Assembly (NCBI GenBank): GCA_964516435.1
Contig: CAZEZP010000092.1
Coordinates: 62,001-126,000 of the forward strand
DNA from: HGW-17 sp964516435
GTDB taxonomy: Bacteria > Myxococcota_A > Polyangia > HGW-17
Direction: 5' to 3'
Length of the DNA: 64,000 nt
Shown: one piece after another, positions 17,711 to 27,596 of the stretch
Layout of the letters: each line of letters begins with the position of its first letter
How positions within the stretch are numbered: the stretch's first letter is position 1
Position numbers and translations under genes: made by a program
The notes under the pieces: model-generated
Databases searched by the model: none
The model's input: the letters and a program-made list of their open reading frames with translations, nothing else
What the model was told of the DNA's origin: nothing

Positions 17711-18160
17711 ATGAAACACAGCATTTTCGTTGCCCTGATGTTTTTGTTTTCCGCGTGTGGACACGTCAATTTCGATCCCCCCGACGGTTTCATCGAGTTG
17801 CGCCAGTCGGATCACGAACTGCGGCTCGTGGCCTCCGACGCCTCGGCCATCCGCGTGACGCACCGCGAAAACAAGAAGAACGGCTCCACCCAGTTCTGGG
17901 CCGAGATCTTCAAGCGGGAACTCACGGAGTTCAAGGGATACAAACTGGTCAAGGAAGAGCCGGTCCATGGAAAGGCCGGCATGGTGTTCGAACTGTTGGC
18001 GCCGTACAACAATTCCGAGTACCACTACACCCTGGCGGTCCTCACCAACGAGGATCACGTGTACGTGCTGGAACTGGGTGCGGAAAAGCCCGCGTATGAA
18101 AAGCATCACAAGGCGTTCATGAAATTGCTGGAAACCGTGTACAGGGAAAAAATCAAGTAA
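17711..18160 (+). CDS. Small lipoprotein of unknown function
   Basis: 149 residues, with lipobox FSAC (Cys16). The ATG at 17711 is preferred to the one at 17702 because an AAGGA site stands 8 bases before it. The mature part is one small alpha/beta domain ('FDPPDGFIELRQSDHELRLV', 'DHVYVLELGAEKPAYEKHHK') rich in charged residues; I do not recognise the family. It sits 13 bases after one DUF4349 gene and 9 bases before the other, so it probably works with them at the membrane. Confidence 0.75.
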   Translation: MKHSIFVALMFLFSACGHVNFDPPDGFIELRQSDHELRLVASDASAIRVTHRENKKNGSTQFWAEIFKRELTEFKGYKLVKEEPVHGKAGMVFELLAPYNNSEYHYTLAVLTNEDHVYVLELGAEKPAYEKHHKAFMKLLETVYREKIK

Positions 18161-18169
18161 GGAGGCCCC

Positions 18170-19036
18170 ATGAGACATCGGTATTGGGTCCTTTTTCTGT
18201 GGCTGGCCATGTTCGGGTGTGCCCACAAGTCCGAGTATGCGCCTGCGCGCACCGCACCCTATGGCGGAAGCGTATATCAAAAAATGTCGCGTGAGGCCGA
18301 GGAATCCGTGGCCACGTCCGATTCCTATGCGCCTGCGGAACCGGCAGCCACGGGCAGCGCGGAGCGGGAATACAGGCGGGATGAGCGTCCGGAGCCGGCG
18401 CCTCCTCCGGGGGATGCCGGCGGCAATGCCCAGGGGCCTTCGGGGCCGCAGCCGCCGCAGCCCGCGACGCCTGTCGAGAAGCGTTCTTCCGTCGCCCGCA
18501 TGATCATCTACGCGGCCCGGCTGGCCGTGGAAGTGGTGGAGCCCGAAAAGAGCGTGCAGGCCGCCATGGAGTTGATGCGCAGGATGGGCGGCTTTCTGGC
18601 GCAGCGCAACGATTATGCGCTGGAGATCCGCATTCCGTCGGCCCTGTTCTTCGACTTCGTGCGGGAACTGGAACAGTTCGGCACCGTCACGGACCGGGTC
18701 ATCGCTTCCGAGGACGTGACCGAGCAATACGCCGACCTGGCCTTGCGGCTGGAGAATCTCAACGCCATGAAGGCCCGGCTGCTGGCGCTGCTGGAGCAGG
18801 CCCGGACGGTGGAGGAACGGTTGGCCATCGAGCGGGAACTCTCCCGCGTCAACGAAGAGATCGACGTCATCTCCGGCCGCATGCGCCTCCTGAAGAACCT
18901 GGCGGACTATGCCACCGTGTTCGTGCGTTTCACGCCGCGCTATGCCGGCGGTCCGCCGCAGCCCCAGAAGGAGCCCACCCCCGTGTGGTGGGTGCGCAAC
19001 TTCGACATCTCCGCCCTCTTCGGGGGCCAGCGCTAG
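18170..19036 (+). CDS. DUF4349 lipoprotein, copy 2
   Basis: 288 residues, AGGAGG before the ATG, lipobox MFGC (Cys17). A disordered Glu/Ala/Pro/Gly-rich stretch runs to about residue 100. The DUF4349 domain follows, with 'MIIYAARLAVEVVEPEKSVQ', 'EIRIPSALFFDFVRELEQF', 'ASEDVTEQYADLALRLENL' and 'ERLAIERELSRVNEEIDVIS'. The last block is a likely coiled coil. It ends 'NFDISALFGGQR'. It is clearly paralogous to the gene at 16888, although the linkers differ completely. It is the last gene of the trio; the pst operon starts after 132 bases. Confidence 0.85.
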   Translation: MRHRYWVLFLWLAMFGCAHKSEYAPARTAPYGGSVYQKMSREAEESVATSDSYAPAEPAATGSAEREYRRDERPEPAPPPGDAGGNAQGPSGPQPPQPATPVEKRSSVARMIIYAARLAVEVVEPEKSVQAAMELMRRMGGFLAQRNDYALEIRIPSALFFDFVRELEQFGTVTDRVIASEDVTEQYADLALRLENLNAMKARLLALLEQARTVEERLAIERELSRVNEEIDVISGRMRLLKNLADYATVFVRFTPRYAGGPPQPQKEPTPVWWVRNFDISALFGGQR

Positions 19037-19076
19037 TGCCGCCCGGGCATCCGGCGGACGTCGTGGCGTCGAACTT

Positions 19077-19105
19077 CTGACCTCTCCCTCACAAAACGCT
19101 CACAA
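19077..19105 (+). promoter_or_regulatory. Candidate Pho box upstream of pstS
   Basis: Three heptamers on an exact 11-base period: CTGACCT (19077-19083), CTCACAA (19088-19094) and CTCACAA (19099-19105), each separated by 4 bases. A weaker fourth (CTTCTAC) sits at 19110. This is the 7+4 direct-repeat layout that PhoB-type regulators bind, although the heptamer differs from the E. coli CTGTCAT. It lies 64 bases before the pstS start, where activation by a phosphate-starvation regulator would be expected. Confidence 0.6.
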
Positions 19106-19168
19106 TCGGCTTCTACACCGCAGGGGCAACGAGCGGATCCATGTCGGGTCCGGTGGAGAGGAAGAAAG

Positions 19169-20323
19169 ATGCAATCCAAAGTCCGGTACTGGTTGTTCGT
19201 GGCGGCCATGATGGTGACGGTTCCCTTCTGGTTCGCCCTGGCATGTGGCGAAAAGGAAAAGAAACAGGAGGCTTCGCCCTCACCGGCGGGGGACATGGGC
19301 GCAGCCCGGAATCCCGGCGAGCCCAAGGAGCCGCCGAAACCGGCCGTGGCCAGCGAATTGACGGGGGCCGGCGCTACGTTCCCGTTCCCGCTGTACACCA
19401 AGTGGGCGGAAACCTATGGCAAGGACAACGGGCTGCGCCTGAACTACCAGGCCATCGGTTCGGGCGGCGGCGTTTCGCAGATCAAGAAGAAGACGGTGGA
19501 TTTCGGCGCGTCCGATGAGCCCATGAAGCCAGAGGAACTCGAGAAGGAAGGGCTCTTCCAGTTCCCCATGGCCGTGGGCGGCGTGGTGCCGGTGGTCAAC
19601 GTGGAAGGCATCGCCGATGGTCAGTTGCAGATGAATCCGGAAGTGCTGTGCGGGATTTATCTGGGCAAAATCAAGAAGTGGAACGACGCGGCCATCCAGA
19701 AGCTCAACGAGGGTGTGAAGCTTCCGGCCGCGGATATCGCCGTGGTGTACCGTTCCGACGGTTCCGGCACCACCTGGATGTTCACCGACTACCTGAGCCG
19801 CGTGTGCCCCGAATGGAAGGACAAGGTCGGCTCCGGGAAATCCGTGCAGTGGCCCGTGGGCATGGGCGGCAAGGGCAATCCCGGCGTGGCCTCCTACGTG
19901 AAGCAGACGGCTGGCTCCATCGGCTACGTGGAGTTCGCCTATGCCCTGCAGAACGGCCTGGTCACGGTGCAGTTGCAGAACAAGAACGGCAAGATGGTCA
20001 AGCCGTCCATCGAGAGTTTCATGGCGGCCGCGCAGAATGCCGACTGGGCCAACGCTGCCGGGTTCTATCTGGTGCTCAATGACCAGCCCGGCGATGCCAC
20101 CTGGCCGATTGCCGGCGCCACGTTCATCCTGATCCACCGGGCGCAGGAGAACGAGGGCAAGGTGCGCGCCATGTTCAAATTCTTCGACTGGTGCTACCGC
20201 CAGGGCGCGGAACTGGCCAAGTCCCTGCATTACGTGCCCATGCCGGAAGCCGTGGTGGATCTGGTCGAGAAGAAGTGGGAGAGCGAGATTTCCGTCGGCG
20301 GCAAGCCCGTCGCCTGGAAGTAA
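19169..20323 (+). CDS. pstS: Phosphate ABC transporter substrate-binding lipoprotein
   Basis: 384 residues. It binds phosphate outside the inner membrane and delivers it to PstCAB. The signal peptide ends at lipobox ALAC (Cys26), so it is lipid-anchored rather than freely periplasmic, and a Lys/Glu/Pro-rich spacer follows. Phosphate-site motifs are present: 'TGAGATFPFPLYTKWAETY', 'YQAIGSGGGVSQI', 'DFGASDEPM' and 'VYRSDGSGTTWMFTDYLSR'. GGAGAGGAAGAAAG precedes the ATG. It heads pstSCAB-phoU, with a candidate Pho box upstream and a stable hairpin behind it that probably sets its abundance above that of the membrane parts. Confidence 0.96.
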   Translation: MQSKVRYWLFVAAMMVTVPFWFALACGEKEKKQEASPSPAGDMGAARNPGEPKEPPKPAVASELTGAGATFPFPLYTKWAETYGKDNGLRLNYQAIGSGGGVSQIKKKTVDFGASDEPMKPEELEKEGLFQFPMAVGGVVPVVNVEGIADGQLQMNPEVLCGIYLGKIKKWNDAAIQKLNEGVKLPAADIAVVYRSDGSGTTWMFTDYLSRVCPEWKDKVGSGKSVQWPVGMGGKGNPGVASYVKQTAGSIGYVEFAYALQNGLVTVQLQNKNGKMVKPSIESFMAAAQNADWANAAGFYLVLNDQPGDATWPIAGATFILIHRAQENEGKVRAMFKFFDWCYRQGAELAKSLHYVPMPEAVVDLVEKKWESEISVGGKPVAWK

Positions 20324-20336
20324 GGGGGAGACGTGC

Positions 20337-20364
20337 GCGGGAGAGGGGTTCTTCCCTCTCCCGC
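20337..20364 (+). terminator. pstS-pstC intercistronic hairpin
   Basis: A perfect 11-base stem, GCGGGAGAGGG (20337-20347) with CCCTCTCCCGC (20354-20364), and a 6-base loop, starting 13 bases after the pstS stop. There is no T-run. Such hairpins in pst operons protect the pstS part of the mRNA or cause partial termination. Confidence 0.75.
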
Positions 20365-20385
20365 AATCGTTGTGACGGGAGAAGC

Positions 20386-21312
20386 ATGTTTCATCACCGC
20401 AGTTCCTTCCACGGCGCATGCGACCAGGTGTTTCGCTGGCTGACGGTCGCCTGTGCCGCGGCCGCCCTGTTGCTGGTGGCGGCCATCTTCTGGAACCTGG
20501 CCGAGCACGCGTGGCCTGCCATCTCGAAATTTGGCTTCGGCTTCCTGACCTCCACGCAGTGGAATCCGGTAAAGGGAGAGTACGGGGCGGCTTCTTCCAT
20601 CTACGGAACGCTGGTGTCCACGCTCATCGCCATGCTGCTCGCGCTGCCGCTGAGCCTGGCCATCGCGCTGTACCTGAACCAGTACGCCCACCCCTGGGTG
20701 GCGCGCGTGGTGGGGACCTGCATCGAACTCCTGGCCGCCATTCCCAGCATCATCTACGGCATGTGGGGGCTCTTCGTGCTCGCCCCGGTGATGCAGAAGA
20801 CGGTGCAGCCGCTTCTGGGCAGGATTCCGGGCCCCCTGTTCTCGGGGGCGCCGCTGGGCGTGGGCATGCTCACGGCCGGCATCATCCTGGCGCTGATGAT
20901 CCTGCCGTTTCTGACGGCCGTCATGCGCGACGTCATCGCCATGACGCCGCCCGTCCTGATGGAGAGCGCCGCCGGCATGGGCTCCACCCCGTGGGAGGTG
21001 ACGCGGCACATCACGCTCCCCTACGGCATGCGCGGGCTTCTGGGTGCCGTGTTTCTCGGCCTGGGCCGCGCCATCGGGGAGACCATGGCGGTGACCTTCG
21101 TCATCGGAAACAGCCACAAGATCGCCACGAGCCTGTTCGCGCCCGGCAACACCATCGCCTCCACGCTGGCCAACGAGTTCAACGAGGCCGACACCCCGCT
21201 GCTGGAGGCTTCGCTCATCGAACTGGGACTCATCCTCTTTTTGATGTCCATCGTCTTCCAGGTGGTTGCGCATGTGTGGCTGGCCCGCATGCAGAAACGC
21301 CTTTCCCGGTGA
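20386..21312 (+). CDS. pstC: Phosphate ABC transporter permease
   Basis: 308 residues, inner membrane, six predicted helices. It forms the translocation path with PstA. The permease loop that contacts PstB is visible as 'ESAAGMGSTPWEVTRHITLP' followed by 'GLGRAIGETMAVTFVIGNS'. The start at 20386 is chosen for its GGGAGAAGC site and because the first helix ('WLTVACAAAALLLVAAIFWN') follows after a normal-length N-terminus; the upstream codons belong to the hairpin. The stop lies 4 bases before pstA. Confidence 0.96.
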   Translation: MFHHRSSFHGACDQVFRWLTVACAAAALLLVAAIFWNLAEHAWPAISKFGFGFLTSTQWNPVKGEYGAASSIYGTLVSTLIAMLLALPLSLAIALYLNQYAHPWVARVVGTCIELLAAIPSIIYGMWGLFVLAPVMQKTVQPLLGRIPGPLFSGAPLGVGMLTAGIILALMILPFLTAVMRDVIAMTPPVLMESAAGMGSTPWEVTRHITLPYGMRGLLGAVFLGLGRAIGETMAVTFVIGNSHKIATSLFAPGNTIASTLANEFNEADTPLLEASLIELGLILFLMSIVFQVVAHVWLARMQKRLSR

Positions 21313-21316
21313 ACCC

Positions 21317-22186
21317 ATGAAGGACGCACCCCGCCTGTCCTACCGCAATCCGGCCGGCCGCAAGGCCATGGAAGGTTTCGTGCGCGTCTTTTCGACGTTC
21401 TCGGCGCTGGTGGGGCTGTTCTTCCTGTTCTGGATCCTGTGGACCGTGCTGAAGAACGGCCATTCCGTCCTGTCGCTGAAATTCTTCACGTCCGCTCCTC
21501 CCTCGCCGGGCGAGGGAACGGGTGGCATCTATTACGCGCTGGTGGGAACCCTCAAGATGACCGGGCTGGCGGCACTCATGGGCATCCCCCTGGGTTTGAT
21601 GGCCGGCGTGTATCTGGCCGAGTTCGGACGCCAGTCCCGTTTCGCCGCGGCGGTGCGCTTCTGCATCAACCTGCTCATGGGAATTCCTTCCATTCTGGTG
21701 GGGCTTTTCGCCTACACGCTCATCGTGCTGTCGGTGCCGCGCCACTACAGCGGCTATGCGGGGGCCTTCGCCCTGGCCATCATCATGTTTCCCACCGTGG
21801 CCCGCACGAGCGAGGACATGCTCTCCCTCGTGCCGGACACCCTGCGGGAAAGCGCGCTGGCGCTGGGTGTTCCCCGCTGGCGCATGATCACCGGCATCCT
21901 GTTCCGCTCCGCCCGGCGCGGCCTCACCACGGGCGTGCTGCTGGCAGTGGCCCGCGTATCGGGTGAGACCGCGCCCCTGCTGTTTACGGCGCTCAACAAC
22001 AACTACTATCCCCGAAATCTGAGCAAGCCCACGGCCAACCTCACGGTGACCATCTACAACTATGCCATGAGCCCCTATGACAACTGGCAGAAGGTGTCCT
22101 GGGGCGCCGCGCTGGTCATCATGGCCTTCATCCTCACGCTCACGCTCGTTCTTCGCGTCCTGCTGCGGGAAAGGAGCCGTTCATGA
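21317..22186 (+). CDS. pstA: Phosphate ABC transporter permease
   Basis: 289 residues, the second membrane subunit of the phosphate importer. About six helices are visible, with the large 'MGIPSILVGLFAYTLIVL' segment. The coupling loop is 'ESALALGVPRWRMITGILF', then 'TTGVLLAVARVSGETAPLLF'. The ATG at 21317 comes 4 bases after the pstC stop; codons further upstream would run into pstC. The last codon overlaps pstB as ATGA, so translation of pstB is probably coupled to it. Confidence 0.96.
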   Translation: MKDAPRLSYRNPAGRKAMEGFVRVFSTFSALVGLFFLFWILWTVLKNGHSVLSLKFFTSAPPSPGEGTGGIYYALVGTLKMTGLAALMGIPLGLMAGVYLAEFGRQSRFAAAVRFCINLLMGIPSILVGLFAYTLIVLSVPRHYSGYAGAFALAIIMFPTVARTSEDMLSLVPDTLRESALALGVPRWRMITGILFRSARRGLTTGVLLAVARVSGETAPLLFTALNNNYYPRNLSKPTANLTVTIYNYAMSPYDNWQKVSWGAALVIMAFILTLTLVLRVLLRERSRS

Positions 22187-23004
22187 ATCTCCTGGAAAAA
22201 CGCCCGGATTCCGCGGAAGAGTTGGAAACCATCAACGACGCGCTCATCGAGAATCCCATCATATCGGCGCGCAGGTTGAACTTCTGGTATGGAAGCCACC
22301 AGGCGCTCTTCGAAAACAATCTGGACATCGCGCCGCGCAAGGTGACGGCCGTGATCGGCCCTTCCGGCTGCGGCAAGAGCACGCACATCCGGGTGTACAA
22401 CCGGATCTTCGAGCAGTACCGCGGCCAGCGCGCCAGCGGCGAGGTCCTGCTCGACGGGGAGAACCTGCTTTCGCCGCGCACCGACATCATCGCGCTGCGC
22501 CGCAAGGTGGGCATGATCTTCCAGAAGCCCACGCCGTTTCCCATGAGCATCTTCGAGAACGTGGCCTACGGGGTTCGGCTGCACTTCTCCTTCACCCGCA
22601 AGGAACTGGAGCAGGTGGTGGAGCAGAGCCTGCGCGCCGCCGCCCTCTGGGACGAGGTCAAGGACCAGTTGCACAGGTCCGGCATGGCGCTGTCGGGCGG
22701 GCAGCAGCAGCGGCTGTGCATCGCCCGGGCGCTGGCGATGTCGCCGGAAGTGCTGCTCATGGACGAGCCCACGTCGGCCATCGACCCGGTGGCCACGGCC
22801 CGCATCGAGGAACTGGTGCTGCAACTGAAGGATCGCCTGACGGTGGTCATCGTTACCCACAACATGCAGCAGGCCGCGCGCATCAGCGACTACACCGCCT
22901 TCTTCTTCCAGGGGCGCATCGTGGAATTCGGTCCCACGCAGAAGATCTTCACCAATCCGTCCCATCCCAAGACGGAAGAATACATCACCGGCCGTTTCGG
23001 TTGA
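22183..23004 (+). CDS. pstB: Phosphate ABC transporter ATPase
   Basis: 273 residues. It powers phosphate import. Motifs in order are: Walker A 'GPSGCGKST' (residues 59-67), Q-loop 'FQKPTPFPMSIFENV', signature 'LSGGQQQRLCIARALA', Walker B 'VLLMDEPTSAIDP', and switch His in 'VTHNMQQAARI'. The residue after the Walker A Thr is His68 ('KSTHIRVYNR'), where Leu or Phe is usual in PstB. An N-terminal extension of about 25 residues precedes the ATPase. It overlaps pstA by 4 bases and precedes phoU by 19. Confidence 0.96.
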   Translation: MNLLEKRPDSAEELETINDALIENPIISARRLNFWYGSHQALFENNLDIAPRKVTAVIGPSGCGKSTHIRVYNRIFEQYRGQRASGEVLLDGENLLSPRTDIIALRRKVGMIFQKPTPFPMSIFENVAYGVRLHFSFTRKELEQVVEQSLRAAALWDEVKDQLHRSGMALSGGQQQRLCIARALAMSPEVLLMDEPTSAIDPVATARIEELVLQLKDRLTVVIVTHNMQQAARISDYTAFFFQGRIVEFGPTQKIFTNPSHPKTEEYITGRFG

Positions 23005-23023
23005 GAAGCGAAGAGGAAACTCC

Positions 23024-23701
23024 ATGCACCGGCACTTCACGCGTGAAATCGAGAAACTCAAGCGGCGCATCCTGGAGCACGGCGCCAGGGTGGAGGAAGC
23101 CTTCATGCACGCCATCCAGGCCGTGCGCGAGCGCGACGCAGCCCTGGCGCACGCCGTCGTCGAGGGCGACCGGTCCATCGACCAGGCGGAAATCGATCTC
23201 GAGGAAGACTGCCTGAAGCTTCTGGCGCTGTACCAGCCCGTGGCGGGGGACCTCCGGTTCATCGTGGCGGTGCTCAAGATCAACAACGACCTGGAGCGCA
23301 TCGGGGATCTGGCCGTGAACATCGCCGAGCGGGCCGAGAGCATGGCGCAGGCGGCTCCTGCGGCGTTTCCCTTCGATTTCTCCACCATGTCGGCGCGGGC
23401 GGCGCTCATGCTGCGTCAGAGCCTGGACTCCCTGTCCTCGGGCCAGATCGAACTGGCGCGCGCCGTGTGCGCGATGGACGACGAGGTGGATGCCATCAAC
23501 CGTCGCATGTACGAGCAGGTGCGCGATGCCATTCTGCAGAATCCGGAGCGCATCGAGACCTATATCCAGATCCTGGGCATTTCCCGCGCCCTGGAGCGCA
23601 TCGCCGACCACGCCACGGACATTGCCGAAGACGTCGTGTACATGGCCAGCGGGGAAATCATCCGCCACGCCTTTTCGCTGGGCAAAATGTCTCCAAGTTG
23701 A
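23024..23701 (+). CDS. phoU: Phosphate transport regulator PhoU
   Basis: 225 residues, all-helical, two copies of the three-helix PhoU repeat. Signature stretches are 'ALYQPVAGDLRFIVAVLKIN' with 'DLERIGDLAVNIAERAE' in the first half, and 'ILGISRALERIADHATDIAE' in the second, which hold the metal-binding E/DxxxD motifs. PhoU links the Pst transporter to the PhoR-PhoB system and restrains uptake when phosphate is ample. GAGGAAACTCC precedes the ATG. It is the last gene of the operon; neither phoR nor phoB is in the window. Confidence 0.96.
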   Translation: MHRHFTREIEKLKRRILEHGARVEEAFMHAIQAVRERDAALAHAVVEGDRSIDQAEIDLEEDCLKLLALYQPVAGDLRFIVAVLKINNDLERIGDLAVNIAERAESMAQAAPAAFPFDFSTMSARAALMLRQSLDSLSSGQIELARAVCAMDDEVDAINRRMYEQVRDAILQNPERIETYIQILGISRALERIADHATDIAEDVVYMASGEIIRHAFSLGKMSPS

Positions 23702-23857
23702 GATTTTCCGGCCGAAGGAATCGAAGAAAACCGTGAAAAGGGGAAAAGGCGCCCAGACGGCCGCGGCTGGTCGCGCAGAGGGCTGACCTGCAGGCATCGG
23801 AAGGCAGTATCTCTCGGGCGGCTCGAGGTTTTCCGCCGCTTCGGGGAAAAAGACGGC

Positions 23858-23874
23858 AGGCTTCGGCCTTTTTT
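23858..23874 (+). terminator. Likely terminator after pstSCAB-phoU
   Basis: AGGC-TTCG-GCCT followed by a run of six T (23869-23874). The stem is short but has a stabilising TTCG loop and an A-rich left side, the form of an intrinsic terminator on the plus strand. It lies about 155 bases after phoU and 75 bases before the 3' end of the convergent acs gene. Confidence 0.6.
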
Positions 23875-23949
23875 CAGGGAATCATGCCTGTCCTTTGGAA
23901 ATAGGATTTTTTTCAGGAGAAGGGGGGAAGGAGAGAACGAGGAAGAGGA

Positions 23950-25902
<1,953 letters not shown>

Positions 25903-26342
25903 GTGTCACTCCTTTTTGACGATGGGGTTTGGTTTCACGGACTCACCATGACCAGTTTGGCCGCCTGATCCATAGTGTTCCGGCCGTTCGTTGGCAACCC
26001 CCGGCCGTCCACTGCTGTCGCACCGGATGGCCGCAGGAAAGGAAGAACACATGCAACATATTGAAATTTCATGTTTTTTCGAATCCATGAAAGATATGCG
26101 GAAGACGGCGGTTTCTGTCGAAGGAAACCCGAAAATTGGACCAATCCATTGGTCCAGTTGAGTGGGTTCATAAAAAATCCAATGATTTCTTTGGCTTGCA
26201 AAATGCAGGCTCGAATTGTTTTTTTTATAACGAATAACCACGGTGATTGACATCGAAAAAACGCATCGCCACCCGGTTTTCAGCTGGACTTGGATTGCGG
26301 TCCAAGGGTATGTATCCGTTCCGGAAAAAGGAGGTTCTTTCG
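25903..26342. promoter_or_regulatory. Divergent intergenic region acs/pepT with two operator-like inverted repeats
   Basis: 440 bases that I read as non-coding; the open frames inside lack family matches and ribosome sites. The middle (about 26050-26270) is AT-rich, likely holding promoters for both genes. TGGACCAA-TCCA-TTGGTCCA (26137-26156) is a perfect 8-base inverted repeat, and CTTGGA-TTGCGG-TCCAAG (26289-26306) is a second with a related TTGGwCC core. Both look like operator sites for a dimeric regulator. The second is 37 bases before the pepT start. Confidence 0.5.
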
Positions 26343-27593
26343 ATGGACATTCGCTCGGACGTGATCAACCGCTTCGTCAAGTACGTGAAGATCGACACGC
26401 AAAGCCAGGAACCCGAAAGCCCCCAGGGGCCGCACCCCTATCCCAGCACCGAGAAGCAGAAGGACCTGGGCCGCGTCCTGCTCGAAGAACTCGAGGCGAT
26501 GGGGCTCGAGGACGCCACCATGGACGAATGGGGCTACGTCATGGCCACGCTGCCGTCCAATGTCCGGCACGAGGTTCCCGTCATCGGCCTGATTGCCCAC
26601 ATGGACACCTCCCCGGCGGCTTCCGGCGCAAACGTGCGGCCGCTGTTCCACGAGAACTATCAGGGCGGAGTCATCGAATACCCCGACGCCCCGTGGCAGA
26701 AGCTCGATCCGGCCGACTGCCCCGAACTGAAGAATCACCTGGGCCACACCATCATCACCTCGGCCGGCGACACGCTGCTGGGCGCGGACAACAAGGCGGG
26801 CGTGGCCGAAATCATGTCGGCGGTGCGCTATCTCCGGGAACATCCGGAAATCCCCCATGGCGCCATCCGGGTGGCCTTCACCTGCGACGAGGAGATCGGC
26901 GCGGGCGTGGACCATTTCGACATCGCGAAGTTCGGCGCGAAGTATGCCTATACGGTGGACGGGGAAACCGTGCCCGTGATCGAGAACGAGACGTTCTGCG
27001 CTGATGGGGCGGAGTTGATTGTCAAGGGAATAGAGATCCATCCCGGATTCGCCAAGGACCGGCTCGTCAACGCCAGCCTGATCGCCGCCAATTTCGTCTC
27101 GCGCCTGCCGCGCGAGCATTCCCCCGAGAACACCGAGGGGCGGCAGGGCTACATCCATGCCTACACCATCAAGGGTGGCGTGGACCAGTGCTCGGTCAAG
27201 CTCATCATCCGCGACTTCGAGGAGCAGGGACTGCAGGCGTTCGAAAAGATCATGCAGGACATCGTGGAGGACCTGCGCCGGGAATTCCCCAAGGCGGAAA
27301 TCGAACTCAAGGTACACCAGCAGTACCGCAACATGCGCTATGCCATCGACCAGCACCCGCAGGTCATCGACGCTGCGATGAAGGCCGTGAAGGCGGCCGG
27401 CAGGGAGCCTCGTCTGGGCGTCATCCGCGGCGGTACCGACGGCGCCCGCCTGAGCGCCATGGGGCTGCCCACGCCCAACATCTTCACCGGCGGCCACAAC
27501 TTCCACAGCACGCGCGAGTGGATCAGCGTGGAAGACATGGAATTCACCGTGAAGACCCTCGTGGAACTGGCCCGCGTCTGGGCGCAGATGTAA
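26343..27593 (+). CDS. pepT: Peptidase T (tripeptide aminopeptidase)
   Basis: 416 residues. It is a cytoplasmic dinuclear zinc M20 peptidase that removes the N-terminal residue from tripeptides. Metal and catalytic motifs are 'GLIAHMDTSPAA', 'LLGADNKAGVAEIM', 'FTCDEEIGAG' and the C-terminal 'GGHNFHSTREWIS'. The start at 26343 has AAGGAGG 8 bases upstream. The histidine kinase gene begins 3 bases after its stop, so the two are probably in one transcript, an unusual pairing. Confidence 0.95.
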   Translation: MDIRSDVINRFVKYVKIDTQSQEPESPQGPHPYPSTEKQKDLGRVLLEELEAMGLEDATMDEWGYVMATLPSNVRHEVPVIGLIAHMDTSPAASGANVRPLFHENYQGGVIEYPDAPWQKLDPADCPELKNHLGHTIITSAGDTLLGADNKAGVAEIMSAVRYLREHPEIPHGAIRVAFTCDEEIGAGVDHFDIAKFGAKYAYTVDGETVPVIENETFCADGAELIVKGIEIHPGFAKDRLVNASLIAANFVSRLPREHSPENTEGRQGYIHAYTIKGGVDQCSVKLIIRDFEEQGLQAFEKIMQDIVEDLRREFPKAEIELKVHQQYRNMRYAIDQHPQVIDAAMKAVKAAGREPRLGVIRGGTDGARLSAMGLPTPNIFTGGHNFHSTREWISVEDMEFTVKTLVELARVWAQM

Positions 27594-27596
27594 TCG

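Noticed and set aside
25906..26253. A 115-codon frame between acs and pepT
   Set aside because: It spans the AT-rich divergent promoter region and the inverted repeat and has no recognisable domain or ribosome site.
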